DNA of 64,000 nucleotides from Pseudomonas lini. Lineage in GTDB: Bacteria > Pseudomonadota > Gammaproteobacteria > Pseudomonadales > Pseudomonadaceae. The notes beneath the pieces were generated by a model. The model was given only the letters and a program-made list of their open reading frames with translations, was not told where the DNA came from and searched no databases. This document shows positions 1-8,760 of the stretch, in pieces. Location: NCBI RefSeq assembly GCF_001042905.1, contig NZ_JYLB01000004.1:62001-126000 (forward strand), written 5' to 3'. How positions within the stretch are numbered: the stretch's first letter is position 1; each line of letters opens with the position of its first letter. The position numbers and the translations under genes are program-made.

Positions 1-592
<592 letters not shown>

Positions 593-1624
593 ATGAAGAT
601 GTTGAAATCCACCCTGGCCGTCGTGACTGCAGCCGCAGTGCTCGGTGTCAGTGGGTTCGCTCAGGCGGGTGCAACCCTGGATGCAGTACAGAAGAAAGGT
701 TTCGTACAGTGCGGTGTAAGTGACGGTTTGCCGGGTTTCTCGGTTCCGGACTCCACTGGCAAGATCGTCGGTATCGACGCTGATTTCTGCCGTGCTGTGG
801 CCGCTGCCGTTTTCGGTGATGCGACCAAGGTCAAATTCAGCCAGTTGAACGCCAAAGAGCGCTTCACCGCGCTGCAGTCCGGTGAAATCGACATCTTGTC
901 GCGCAACACCACCATGACCAGCTCCCGTGACGCAGGTATGGGCCTGAAATTCCCAGGCTTCATCACCTACTACGACGGCATCGGCTTCCTGGTGAACAAC
1001 AAGTTGGGCGTCAAGAGCGCCAAAGAGCTGGATGGCGCGACCATCTGCATCCAGGCCGGTACTACCACTGAACTGAACGTTTCCGACTACTTCCGCGGCA
1101 ACGGTCTGAAATACACCCCGATCACCTTCGACACCTCCGACGAAAGCGCCAAGTCGCTTGAATCCGGTCGTTGCGACGTGCTGACCTCCGACAAGTCCCA
1201 GTTGTTCGCCCAGCGCAGCAAGCTGGCCTCTCCGAAGGACTACGTGGTTCTACCGGAAACCATCTCCAAAGAACCGCTGGGTCCGGTCGTACGTAATGGC
1301 GACGACGAGTGGCTGGCTGTCGTGCGTTGGACTGGTTACGCCATGCTCAATGCTGAAGAAGCAGGCATCACTTCGGCGAACGTCGAAGCCGAAGCCAAAG
1401 CCACCAAGAACCCGGACGTCGCTCGTCTGCTGGGCTCTGACGGTGAGTACGGCAAAGACTTGAAAGTGAAGAAAGACTGGGTCGTCCAGATCATCAAGCA
1501 AGTCGGTAACTACGGCGAAGTGTTCGAGAAGAACCTCGGCAAGAAAACTCCGCTGGAAATCGACCGCGGGCTGAACGCTCTGTGGAACGCTGGCGGCATT
1601 CAATACGCACCACCAGTGCGCTGA
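593..1624 (+). CDS. aapJ: General L-amino acid ABC transporter, periplasmic substrate-binding protein
   Basis: A 343-residue family 3 solute-binding protein that captures amino acids in the periplasm for the AapQMP transporter. Residues 1 to about 25 form a Sec signal peptide with a Lys start, a hydrophobic core and an AQA cleavage site. The mature part follows the bilobal family 3 fold, with the GIDADFCRAVAAAVFG segment near residue 60 and the SAKELDGATICIQAGTTTEL hinge segment near 140. The length matches AapJ/BztA proteins (about 340). The start is fixed by GGAGG five bases upstream. It is first in the operon aapJ-aapQ-aapM-aapP. The exact amino-acid range cannot be read from sequence. Confidence 0.93.
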   Translation: MKMLKSTLAVVTAAAVLGVSGFAQAGATLDAVQKKGFVQCGVSDGLPGFSVPDSTGKIVGIDADFCRAVAAAVFGDATKVKFSQLNAKERFTALQSGEIDILSRNTTMTSSRDAGMGLKFPGFITYYDGIGFLVNNKLGVKSAKELDGATICIQAGTTTELNVSDYFRGNGLKYTPITFDTSDESAKSLESGRCDVLTSDKSQLFAQRSKLASPKDYVVLPETISKEPLGPVVRNGDDEWLAVVRWTGYAMLNAEEAGITSANVEAEAKATKNPDVARLLGSDGEYGKDLKVKKDWVVQIIKQVGNYGEVFEKNLGKKTPLEIDRGLNALWNAGGIQYAPPVR

Positions 1625-1689
1625 TGGTTCTATCACCCGGCGGGCCAACCGCCGGGTGATGTTCTGTTCCATTATTTCCGGGGCACTTC

Positions 1690-2871
1690 ATGCAAAATTC
1701 AATCGGCGCACCAAAGCAGAGGCTCAGCCTCAGCGATCCACGAGTGCGTGCGTGGGTATTCCAGATCATCACCATTGTGGCGGTGGTCTCGCTGGGCTGG
1801 TTTCTGTTCGACAACACGCAAACCAACCTCCAGCACCGGGGCATTACCTCGGGTTTCGACTTTCTTGAGCGCAGTGCCGGTTTCGGCATCGCTCAGCACC
1901 TGATCGACTACACCGAATCGGACAGCTATGCCCGGGTGTTTGTCATCGGCCTGCTCAACACCCTGCTGGTCACCTTTATCGGTGTGATCCTGGCGACGAT
2001 CCTGGGTTTCATCGTCGGTGTGTCACGGCTGTCGAAGAACTGGATCATTGCCAAGCTGGCGACGGTGTATGTAGAGGTCTTCCGTAACATTCCGCCGCTG
2101 CTGCAAATCCTGTTCTGGTACTTTGCTGTGTTCCTGACCATGCCAGGGCCGCGCAACAGCCATAACTTCGGCGACACCTTCTTTGTCAGCAGCCGCGGCC
2201 TGAACATGCCCGCAGCGTTGGCGGCGGATGGTTTCTGGCCGTTTGTGGTGAGTGTGGTCGTGGCCATCGTCGCGATCGTGCTGATGTGCCGCTGGGCCAA
2301 CAAGCGTTTCGAAGCGACCGGCGTACCGTTCCACAAATTCTGGGTAGGCCTGGCGCTGTTCCTGGTGATCCCTGCGCTGTGCGCATTGATCTTCGGCGCG
2401 CCATTGCACTGGGAAATGCCGGAGCTCAAGGGCTTCAATTTCGTCGGTGGCTGGGTTCTGATCCCGGAACTGCTGGCGCTGACCCTGGCCTTGACGGTGT
2501 ACACCGCGGCGTTTATCGCCGAAATCGTGCGTTCGGGCATCAAGTCGGTTAGCCACGGCCAGACCGAAGCGGCTCACTCGTTGGGGCTGCGCAACGGTCC
2601 GACCCTGCGCAAGGTGATCATCCCGCAAGCCCTGCGCGTGATCATTCCACCGCTGACCAGCCAATACCTGAACCTGGCGAAAAACTCCTCGCTGGCGGCC
2701 GGTATCGGTTATCCGGAGATGGTGTCGTTGTTTGCCGGTACGGTGCTGAACCAGACCGGGCAGGCGATCGAAGTCATTGCCATCACCATGAGCGTGTACC
2801 TGGCGATCAGTATCAGCATTTCCTTGCTGATGAACTGGTACAACAAGCGCATTGCGCTGATCGAGCGGTAA
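1690..2871 (+). CDS. aapQ: General L-amino acid ABC transporter permease AapQ
   Basis: A 393-residue inner-membrane permease and one half of the heterodimeric channel with AapM. A first membrane span lies near residues 27-45 and a further set between about 85 and 380. The long polar/hydrophobic insert between the first two groups of spans is typical of AapQ/BztB and separates them from the shorter HisM/HisQ permeases. The EAA loop that contacts the ATPase begins at E293 (EAAHSLGLRNGPTLRKV). It follows aapJ by 65 bases and precedes aapM by 10. Confidence 0.92.
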   Translation: MQNSIGAPKQRLSLSDPRVRAWVFQIITIVAVVSLGWFLFDNTQTNLQHRGITSGFDFLERSAGFGIAQHLIDYTESDSYARVFVIGLLNTLLVTFIGVILATILGFIVGVSRLSKNWIIAKLATVYVEVFRNIPPLLQILFWYFAVFLTMPGPRNSHNFGDTFFVSSRGLNMPAALAADGFWPFVVSVVVAIVAIVLMCRWANKRFEATGVPFHKFWVGLALFLVIPALCALIFGAPLHWEMPELKGFNFVGGWVLIPELLALTLALTVYTAAFIAEIVRSGIKSVSHGQTEAAHSLGLRNGPTLRKVIIPQALRVIIPPLTSQYLNLAKNSSLAAGIGYPEMVSLFAGTVLNQTGQAIEVIAITMSVYLAISISISLLMNWYNKRIALIER

Positions 2872-2881
2872 GGAAAAGCGC

Positions 2882-3979
2882 ATGACGACTCATACTTTCA
2901 AACCCGACATGCCACCACCGAGCAGTAGCATCGGTATCGTGGCGTGGATGCGGGCGCACATGTTCTCCAGCTGGATCAACACCCTGCTGACGTTGTTCGC
3001 GTTCTATCTGATTTACCTGATAGTTCCGCCTATCGTGAGCTGGGCGATTCTCGATGCCAACTGGGTCGGTACCACCCGCGCCGACTGCACCAAGGAGGGC
3101 GCCTGCTGGGTGTTCATCCAGCAGCGCTTTGGCCAGTTCATGTATGGCTACTACCCGGTGGACTTGCGCTGGCGCGTGGATCTGACCGTGTGGCTGGCGG
3201 TGATTGGCGTGGCGCCGCTGTTCGTCGCACGCGTTCCACACAAGGCAATCTACGGCCTGAGCTTTTTGGTGCTCTATCCGATCATTTCCTACACCTTGTT
3301 GCACGGTGGCTGGTTTGGTCTGACCGAAGTGCCGACCAGCCAGTGGGGCGGCCTGATGCTGACCCTGGTGATCGCTACCGTCGGTATCGTCGGCGCATTG
3401 CCTCTGGGTATCGTTCTGGCCCTGGGCCGGCGTTCGAACATGCCGGCGATTCGCGTGGTCTGCGTGACCTTCATCGAATTCTGGCGCGGCGTGCCGTTGA
3501 TCACGGTGCTGTTCATGTCTTCGGTGATGTTGCCGTTGTTCCTGCCCGAAGGCATGAACTTCGACAAACTGCTGCGGGCGCTGATCGGCGTGATCCTGTT
3601 CCAGTCGGCCTACATCGCTGAAGTGGTGCGTGGCGGTCTGCAAGCGATCCCCAAAGGTCAGTACGAAGCGACTGCAGCGATGGGCCTCGGTTACTGGCGC
3701 AGCATGGGCCTGGTGATTCTGCCGCAAGCCCTGAAGCTGGTGATCCCTGGCATCGTCAACACCTTCATTGCGCTGTTCAAGGACACGAGCCTGGTGATCA
3801 TCATCGGCCTGTTCGACTTGCTCAACAGCGTCAAGCAAGCCGCCGCCGACCCGAAATGGCTGGGCATGGCCACTGAAGGCTATGTGTTCGCGGCCTTGGT
3901 GTTCTGGATTTTCTGTTTTGGTATGTCCCGCTACTCCATGCATTTGGAACGTAAGCTGGACACTGGCCACAAGCGTTAG
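2882..3979 (+). CDS. aapM: General L-amino acid ABC transporter permease AapM
   Basis: A 365-residue inner-membrane permease, partner of AapQ. It has a hydrophobic span near residues 35-55, a periplasmic insert containing two cysteines (DCTKEGACWVF, near 73-83), and a C-terminal group of spans. The EAA motif near residue 260 (EATAAMGLGYWRSMGLVILP) docks on the ATPase. The length matches AapM/BztC. AAGG at 2872-2875 lies six bases before the ATG. Same operon, and translation is probably coupled to aapQ by the 10-base gap. Confidence 0.92.
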   Translation: MTTHTFKPDMPPPSSSIGIVAWMRAHMFSSWINTLLTLFAFYLIYLIVPPIVSWAILDANWVGTTRADCTKEGACWVFIQQRFGQFMYGYYPVDLRWRVDLTVWLAVIGVAPLFVARVPHKAIYGLSFLVLYPIISYTLLHGGWFGLTEVPTSQWGGLMLTLVIATVGIVGALPLGIVLALGRRSNMPAIRVVCVTFIEFWRGVPLITVLFMSSVMLPLFLPEGMNFDKLLRALIGVILFQSAYIAEVVRGGLQAIPKGQYEATAAMGLGYWRSMGLVILPQALKLVIPGIVNTFIALFKDTSLVIIIGLFDLLNSVKQAAADPKWLGMATEGYVFAALVFWIFCFGMSRYSMHLERKLDTGHKR

Positions 3980-3990
3980 GAGCGTAGTTT

Positions 3991-4755
3991 ATGAGTGAAG
4001 CGATCAAACAGCCTGTGAGCCCTGAAGGCATTATTCAGATGCAGGGCGTGAACAAGTGGTACGGCCAGTTCCACGTGTTGAAAGACATCAACCTGAACGT
4101 CAAGCAAGGCGAGCGTATCGTTTTGTGCGGCCCATCGGGTTCCGGCAAATCCACCACCATCCGTTGCCTCAATCGTCTGGAAGAACACCAGCAGGGCCGC
4201 ATCGTGGTCGATGGCGTGGAACTGACCAACGACCTCAAGCAGATCGAATCGGTCCGCCGCGAAGTCGGCATGGTGTTCCAGCACTTCAACCTGTTCCCGC
4301 ACCTGACCATCCTGCAGAACTGCACTCTGGCGCCGATGTGGGTACGCAAGATGCCCAAGCGCAAGGCCGAAGAAATCGCCATGCATTACCTGGAGCGCGT
4401 ACGCATTCCGGAGCAGGCGCATAAATACCCGGGGCAACTATCCGGCGGTCAGCAACAGCGTGTGGCGATTGCCCGTGCCCTGTGCATGAAACCGAAAATC
4501 ATGCTCTTCGACGAACCGACTTCGGCACTCGACCCAGAGATGGTGAAAGAGGTTCTGGACACCATGATCGGCCTGGCCGAAGACGGCATGACCATGCTCT
4601 GCGTGACCCACGAAATGGGCTTCGCCCGTACCGTGGCCAACCGCGTGATCTTCATGGACAAGGGTGAAATCGTTGAACAGGCGGCGCCGAATGACTTCTT
4701 CGACAATCCGCAGAATGAGCGTACGAAGCTGTTCCTGAGCCAGATTTTGCATTGA
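3991..4755 (+). CDS. aapP: General L-amino acid ABC transporter ATP-binding protein
   Basis: A 254-residue ABC ATPase that powers AapQM on the cytoplasmic face. It shows Walker [10 protein letters not shown] from G47, the Q-loop [11 protein letters not shown] near 90, the signature LSGGQQQR from L150, and Walker [14 protein letters not shown] near 170 followed by the switch His (VTHEMGF). The size and the IEQIE-type insert place it with polar amino-acid ATPases (GlnQ/AapP). It starts 11 bases after aapM, preceded by TTAGGAG. A strong hairpin terminator follows. Confidence 0.94.
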   Translation: MSEAIKQPVSPEGIIQMQGVNKWYGQFHVLKDINLNVKQGERIVLCGPSGSGKSTTIRCLNRLEEHQQGRIVVDGVELTNDLKQIESVRREVGMVFQHFNLFPHLTILQNCTLAPMWVRKMPKRKAEEIAMHYLERVRIPEQAHKYPGQLSGGQQQRVAIARALCMKPKIMLFDEPTSALDPEMVKEVLDTMIGLAEDGMTMLCVTHEMGFARTVANRVIFMDKGEIVEQAAPNDFFDNPQNERTKLFLSQILH

Positions 4756-4771
4756 TGCCAGACTGACTCGC

Positions 4772-4808
4772 AAAAACAAACCCGGCCTCGCGCCGGGTTT
4801 GTTTTTTG
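4772..4808 (+). terminator. Rho-independent terminator after aapP
   Basis: AAACAAACCCGGC and GCCGGGTTTGTTT form a perfect GC-rich stem with a short loop and a T run on the plus strand. The A run on the other side means it can also act for mqsA, which ends 12 bases beyond, so it is probably bidirectional. Confidence 0.88.
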
Positions 4809-4819
4809 TATTCTGGAGC

Positions 4820-5302
4820 TCAGGACACGGTGAGCGTTTCATGTTCCTTGTGCACCGTATCCTTGAAACCCCTCAAGTCCGCCCCTTCACCCAGGGTTCT
4901 CGCATCCGCGAGCAAGTGCGGATAGCGATCAAGCAAGCGCATCAGCACCATCAGCGCCTTGGGCGGGAGTAATTCGCCGCGCTCGTAACGGGAAAACGCG
5001 TTGTGTCCACCACCGGATAACAGCAGCACCGCTTCTTTTTGCGATAGATGCAGCTTGCGGCGGATGCGCTTCATTTCGTTGCCGATCATTTGTCTTCCGG
5101 CGATGACCAGCTCGTCGCACGCATCGGAATAGCGCTCCGAGCAACCGGGGTCGAGTATGACTTCTCCGCATCCTTGGCACTCCCATCCGGATAAATCATC
5201 GACCCGGCGCTCCATACCCTTGACGCTCATGGTTTCGCCGCGACCTTCGAAGTGCCTCATTCCCTCTCGCGCGCCGCAGCTGAAGCATTGTTTTGTATTC
5301 AT
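4820..5302 (-). CDS. mqsA: MqsA-type antitoxin (zinc ribbon plus HTH)
   Basis: A 160-residue antitoxin that should bind and neutralise MqsR and repress the operon. The N-terminal zinc site has C6-x2-C9 and C42-x2-C45 (YgiT-type). The C-terminal Xre-type HTH spans about 77-125 and includes LHLSQKEAVLLLSGG and the recognition helix NAFSRYERGE. The protein is longer than E. coli MqsA (131), mostly through a C-terminal tail of about 25 residues. The ATG overlaps the mqsR stop by four bases, so translation is coupled. As in E. coli, the toxin gene comes first. Confidence 0.9.
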   Translation of the reverse strand: MNTKQCFSCGAREGMRHFEGRGETMSVKGMERRVDDLSGWECQGCGEVILDPGCSERYSDACDELVIAGRQMIGNEMKRIRRKLHLSQKEAVLLLSGGGHNAFSRYERGELLPPKALMVLMRLLDRYPHLLADARTLGEGADLRGFKDTVHKEHETLTVS

Positions 5303-5610
5303 GGGTTTTTCTCCTTGAAGGAGATCACCGGAGGTTCACTGCCTGAGCAATAAGTGACCTTGATGTAAATCTCCAGATCGTGCGAAGTGATGTGGTACAC
5401 GTCTTGCCAAATCCGATGATCGCCATAGGTAGTCATCGATTTGTACAACATCTTGCTGTGCAATTCGAAAATGACTTCTTGCATTTCCCTGATGCTAAAG
5501 CCCAGGTCTCTGCCGTTTTTCCGTGCCGTCTTGGTAAACGCGTTTTTCCCGAGCCGCCTGACATCCTCCTTGATCACCACCAGGTTGTAATGGGGTGTGT
5601 GCTTCTCCAT
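5299..5610 (-). CDS. mqsR: MqsR-type mRNA interferase toxin
   Basis: A 103-residue RelE/YoeB-fold ribonuclease. MqsR of E. coli cuts mRNA at GCU/GCA sites and slows growth under stress. The family core is visible: an N-terminal PHYNLVVIKEDVRRLGKNAF stretch, a LGFSIREMQEVIFEL helix and the strand DHRIWQDVYHIT. It ends in a typical IYIKVTYC strand. The length fits the family (98 in E. coli). It is first in a two-gene operon with mqsA and lies just downstream of a perfect palindrome that is the likely MqsA operator. Confidence 0.88.
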   Translation of the reverse strand: MEKHTPHYNLVVIKEDVRRLGKNAFTKTARKNGRDLGFSIREMQEVIFELHSKMLYKSMTTYGDHRIWQDVYHITSHDLEIYIKVTYCSGSEPPVISFKEKNP

Positions 5611-5633
5611 AAGAAACCTTGAACCTGTTCTAG

Positions 5634-5656
5634 AAATTACCCTTAAAGGGTAATTT
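5634..5656. promoter_or_regulatory. Palindromic operator upstream of mqsRA
   Basis: A perfect 11-bp inverted repeat with a single-base centre: arms AAATTACCCTT and AAGGGTAATTT. It sits 24-46 bases upstream of the mqsR start. MqsA of E. coli binds palindromes of the form AACCT-N-AGGTT in the same position. Here the core reads ACCCTT-A-AAGGGT. Autoregulation by MqsA is inferred. Confidence 0.75.
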
Positions 5657-5742
5657 TGACCAATCGAAAATCCCGCTCCATTCCTTCTCTCTGACCGTAG
5701 GCGGTTGCCGTCCTACACGAAGCTGACTAACATGTCAGAAAA

Positions 5743-5763
5743 TTCATCCTATGATTGGATGAA
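5743..5763. promoter_or_regulatory. Inverted repeat at the start of the FadR-family gene
   Basis: TTCATCC and GGATGAA are exact inverted arms separated by 7 bases (TATGATT). They end 12 bases before the ATG of the regulator gene. The position suits an autoregulatory operator, though the spacing differs from that of the classic FadR palindrome. Function is inferred. Confidence 0.45.
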
Positions 5764-5775
5764 AGGGCGAACTCC

Positions 5776-6435
5776 ATGTCAGACATTTCTCCATTAATTA
5801 AACGATCCCTGGTCGATCAGGCTCTGGACCAGTTACGCCTGCGCATCAATCAAGGCGTCTGGACGGTCGGCCAGCGCTTGCCCACCGAGCCGGAACTGGC
5901 AACTGAGCTGGGCATCAGCCGCAATACCGTGCGCGAAGCCATGCGCGTGTTGGCGTTTTCCGGGTTGATCGAGATTCGCCAGGGCGACGGCAGTTATCTG
6001 CGGGCGGTGATCGATCCACTGGACACCATGAAGGCGCTGTCCCGTTGCACTCAGGAACAGGCTCGGGAAACCCGGCACATACTGGAAGTCGAAGCCATCG
6101 GCCTCGCAGCGTTACGCCGCACCGATGAAGACCTGGTGGCATTGCGCGAAGCGCTAGGCGTCAGCGGCAGTCACTACCACGGCGATCTCGACACCTACAT
6201 TGCTTGCGATCTGGTGTTTCACCGTCGGCTGGTGGATGCGGCGCACAACCCGACCCTCAGCGAGCTGTATCGCTACTTCTCCAGCATCGTCGGCGCGCAC
6301 TTGCGCCAGACCCTGAACATCTCTCCCCGACGCCAAGCGGTGTTCGACCTTCATGTCGAACTGCTCGATGCCGTCGAGCAACGCGACCCGGAACGGGCCA
6401 AAGCCTTGTCGAGGCAGCTGATCAATGAACCTTGA
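5776..6435 (+). CDS. FadR-subfamily GntR transcriptional regulator
   Basis: A 219-residue regulator. The N-terminal winged HTH occupies about residues 10-75 (LPTEPELATELGISRNTVRE, then IRQGDGSYL in the wing). An all-helical FCD ligand-binding domain follows, with likely metal/ligand His positions in the CDLVFHRRLVDAAHNP and LHVELLDAV segments. The ATG at 5776 (MSDISPLIK) was preferred to an upstream TTG at 5755 because the TTG lies inside the inverted repeat. It lies directly upstream of the exporter gene with a 13-base gap, so they probably form one operon and the regulator probably controls it. The ligand is unknown. Confidence 0.85.
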   Translation: MSDISPLIKRSLVDQALDQLRLRINQGVWTVGQRLPTEPELATELGISRNTVREAMRVLAFSGLIEIRQGDGSYLRAVIDPLDTMKALSRCTQEQARETRHILEVEAIGLAALRRTDEDLVALREALGVSGSHYHGDLDTYIACDLVFHRRLVDAAHNPTLSELYRYFSSIVGAHLRQTLNISPRRQAVFDLHVELLDAVEQRDPERAKALSRQLINEP

Positions 6436-6448
6436 AACCGAGAACCCC

Positions 6449-7741
6449 ATGTCCACCCAGCAAGCCAGCAACAGCAGCATCACTGAGCTCAAGCGCACGG
6501 CGGAGCTCGAAGAGCTGTTGATCGACGCCGAGGCCGATGACGAGCAGGTTCAGCAAACTCATCCGATCCTTCAGCGGCCCTGGCTGTTGTTGCTCGGCCT
6601 GATTCTGGTGGCGCTGAATCTGCGTCCGGCGTTATCGAGCATGGCGCCGATGCTCAGCGAGATCTCGAAGACGCTGGGGTTATCGGCTGCCCAGGCCGGG
6701 TTGCTGACGACCTTGCCGGTACTTTGCCTCGGTCTGTTCGCGCCCTTGGCGCCGGTGCTGGCGCGACGTTTTGGGGCCGAGCGAGTGGTGTTGGGGATTC
6801 TTCTGATGCTGGCCGGCGGGATCATTTTGCGCAGTTCGTTCGGCGAGATCGGCCTGTTCGCTGGCAGCGTGCTGGCCGGCGCCAGCATCGGGGTGATCGG
6901 TGTCCTGCTGCCCGGCATTGTCAAACGCGACTTCCCGAAACAGGCCGGCACCATGACCGGCGTCTACACCATGGCCCTGTGCCTGGGCGCGGCCATGGCG
7001 GCTGGGGCGACCGTGCCGTTGAGCGAACATTTCGACAAAAGCTGGGCCTTGGGCCTCGGTTTCTGGGTGCTTCCAGCGTTGGTCGCGGCGATTTTCTGGC
7101 TGCCGCAAGTTGGCCAGAAGCACGGCGCGCATCATGTTGCCTATCGGGTCCGAGGGCTGTTGCGTGATCCGCTGGCCTGGCAAGTGACCTTGTACATGGG
7201 TCTGCAATCGTCTTTGGCCTACATCGTGTTTGGCTGGCTACCGTCGATTCTGATCGGCCGCGGTCTGACACCAACCCAGGCTGGTCTGGTGTTGTCGGGT
7301 TCGGTGATTGTCCAGTTGATCAGCTCCCTGGCAGCACCCTGGTTGGCGACGCGTGGCAAGGACCAACGGCTGGCGATCGTGATCGTCATGGCAATGACCC
7401 TCGGCGGTTTGTTCGGTTGCCTTTATGCGCCGATCGATGGCTTGTGGGGTTGGGCGATCCTGCTGGGGTTGGGGCAGGGCGCCACGTTCAGCCTGGCGTT
7501 GACCCTGATCGTGCTGCGTTCGCGGGATGCTCATGTCGCGGCCAACCTGTCGAGCATGGCCCAAGGCTTCGGTTACACCTTGGCGTCCATGGGGCCGTTC
7601 GCGGTCGGCGTGGTGCATGACTGGACCGGCGGCTGGAGCGCCCTGGGCTGGATCTTCGGCGTCATCGGCCTCGGTGCGATCATCGCCGGGCTCGGAGCCG
7701 GGCGTTCGTTGTACGTTCAGGTTCAAAGCGAAAAAATCTGA
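6449..7741 (+). CDS. CynX/NimT-family MFS transporter
   Basis: A 430-residue inner-membrane protein with a polar, acidic N-terminal tail of about 45 residues and 12 predicted spans. The first span begins LLLLGLILVALNLRPALSSM, which is diagnostic of the CynX/NimT (cyanate / 2-nitroimidazole) branch of the major facilitator superfamily. The MFS A-motif-like loop LARRFGAERVV follows span 2. The start at 6449 (MSTQQASNSS) gives a 13-base gap to the regulator. An in-frame ATG at 6425 would overlap it by 11 bases. Substrate is unknown, and most family members are only putative exporters. Confidence 0.85.
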   Translation: MSTQQASNSSITELKRTAELEELLIDAEADDEQVQQTHPILQRPWLLLLGLILVALNLRPALSSMAPMLSEISKTLGLSAAQAGLLTTLPVLCLGLFAPLAPVLARRFGAERVVLGILLMLAGGIILRSSFGEIGLFAGSVLAGASIGVIGVLLPGIVKRDFPKQAGTMTGVYTMALCLGAAMAAGATVPLSEHFDKSWALGLGFWVLPALVAAIFWLPQVGQKHGAHHVAYRVRGLLRDPLAWQVTLYMGLQSSLAYIVFGWLPSILIGRGLTPTQAGLVLSGSVIVQLISSLAAPWLATRGKDQRLAIVIVMAMTLGGLFGCLYAPIDGLWGWAILLGLGQGATFSLALTLIVLRSRDAHVAANLSSMAQGFGYTLASMGPFAVGVVHDWTGGWSALGWIFGVIGLGAIIAGLGAGRSLYVQVQSEKI

Positions 7742-7841
7742 TTCGCACACACTGTCGGTATTCGGAGTGCGAATGCTGATGGTGTTTCGTCCGTTGGCAG
7801 ATTATCGTGCTGGCAATCTGCCTATTCTCCGGAGCCTGTCC

Positions 7842-8312
7842 ATGAGTGATGCCCACAACGTCTTGATCACCCGGTTCTACCAAGCTTTCCAGCAGTTGGA
7901 TGCCGAGGCCATGAGCGCCTGCTACACCGACGATGTGGTGTTCAGTGATCCGGCGTTCGGCGAACTGCGCGGGCGTGATGCCGGCGACATGTGGCGCATG
8001 CTCACCACCCGGGCCAAGGACTTCTCCCTGACCTTCGATAACGTGCGCAGCGATGAGCGCACGGGCGGTGCCCATTGGGTGGCGACCTACCTGTTCAGCC
8101 AGACCGGCAATACCGTGGTCAACGACATCCAGGCGCGTTTCGTGTTTCGCGACGGCAAGATCTGCGAACATCACGACAGCTTTGATCTGTGGCGCTGGTC
8201 GCGTCAGGCGCTGGGTTTCAAAGGGCTGTTGTTGGGCTGGACGCCGGTGGTGAGAAACGCCGTTCGTGCCCAGGCCTTGAAGGGGCTGAAGGCATTTCAG
8301 GCCAGTCGCTGA
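7842..8312 (+). CDS. Nuclear transport factor 2 (SnoaL-like) family protein
   Basis: A 156-residue protein with the cone-shaped NTF2 fold signature. A first helix carries FYQAFQQLDAEAMSACY, followed by TDDVVFSDPAFGELRG and then curved strands ending ARFVFRDGKICEHHDSFDLW. The fold is shared by many small enzymes (isomerases, cyclases, dehydratases) and ligand binders. No family-specific catalytic pair is obvious, so no reaction is assigned. The ATG at 7842 (MSDAHNVLI) is preceded by CCGGAG at 7830-7835. The open frame extends upstream into the exporter gene in another frame, and that part is not real. Confidence 0.8.
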   Translation: MSDAHNVLITRFYQAFQQLDAEAMSACYTDDVVFSDPAFGELRGRDAGDMWRMLTTRAKDFSLTFDNVRSDERTGGAHWVATYLFSQTGNTVVNDIQARFVFRDGKICEHHDSFDLWRWSRQALGFKGLLLGWTPVVRNAVRAQALKGLKAFQASR

Positions 8313-8351
8313 TAAGATCGCGGCTTGTTTCCTACAAGCCTTGATCGTCAC

Positions 8352-8672
8352 GTGAGCACCTCGAGCGAATCTTCCGTCATTGCCGCCGAACCGCCGCTGC
8401 CCGTCAGCAAACCCTGGTTCGTCTACCTCGTTCGCGCGGCCAATGGTTCGCTCTACTGCGGGATCAGCGATGATCCCGTCCGCCGTTTCGCCACCCACCA
8501 AAGTGGCAAAGGCGCACGCTTCTTTCTGTCCAGCCCGGCCGTGGCACTGGTCTACACCGAAGTCTGCCGCGACAAAAGCGAAGCGCTGCGCCAGGAACGG
8601 CTGATCAAAAAACTCAAGAAAAGCGCCAAGGAGTGTCTGGTGGCAAGCGCGGTTGCGGGCTTATCAATCTGA
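8352..8672 (+). CDS. GIY-YIG nuclease-superfamily protein (UPF0213/YhbQ type)
   Basis: A 106-residue single-domain protein. The GIY-YIG core runs from about residue 22: [16 protein letters not shown], then the conserved Arg in [10 protein letters not shown], followed by KGARFFLS and the helix [15 protein letters not shown] carrying the catalytic-type Glu. Members of this small family are proposed structure-specific DNA nucleases, but their role is poorly defined. GTG at 8352 (MSTSSESS) is a likely start. An upstream TTG at 8325 is also possible and would add nine residues. Confidence 0.82.
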   Translation: MSTSSESSVIAAEPPLPVSKPWFVYLVRAANGSLYCGISDDPVRRFATHQSGKGARFFLSSPAVALVYTEVCRDKSEALRQERLIKKLKKSAKECLVASAVAGLSI

Positions 8673-8760
8673 CTGATAAGCGCCCATCAGGCAGATGGGT
8701 AGGCTGCTTGTGGATTGCGCGTTAAGCTGCGAGCTCCTTATCCGAGCGCCGGAGCCGAGC

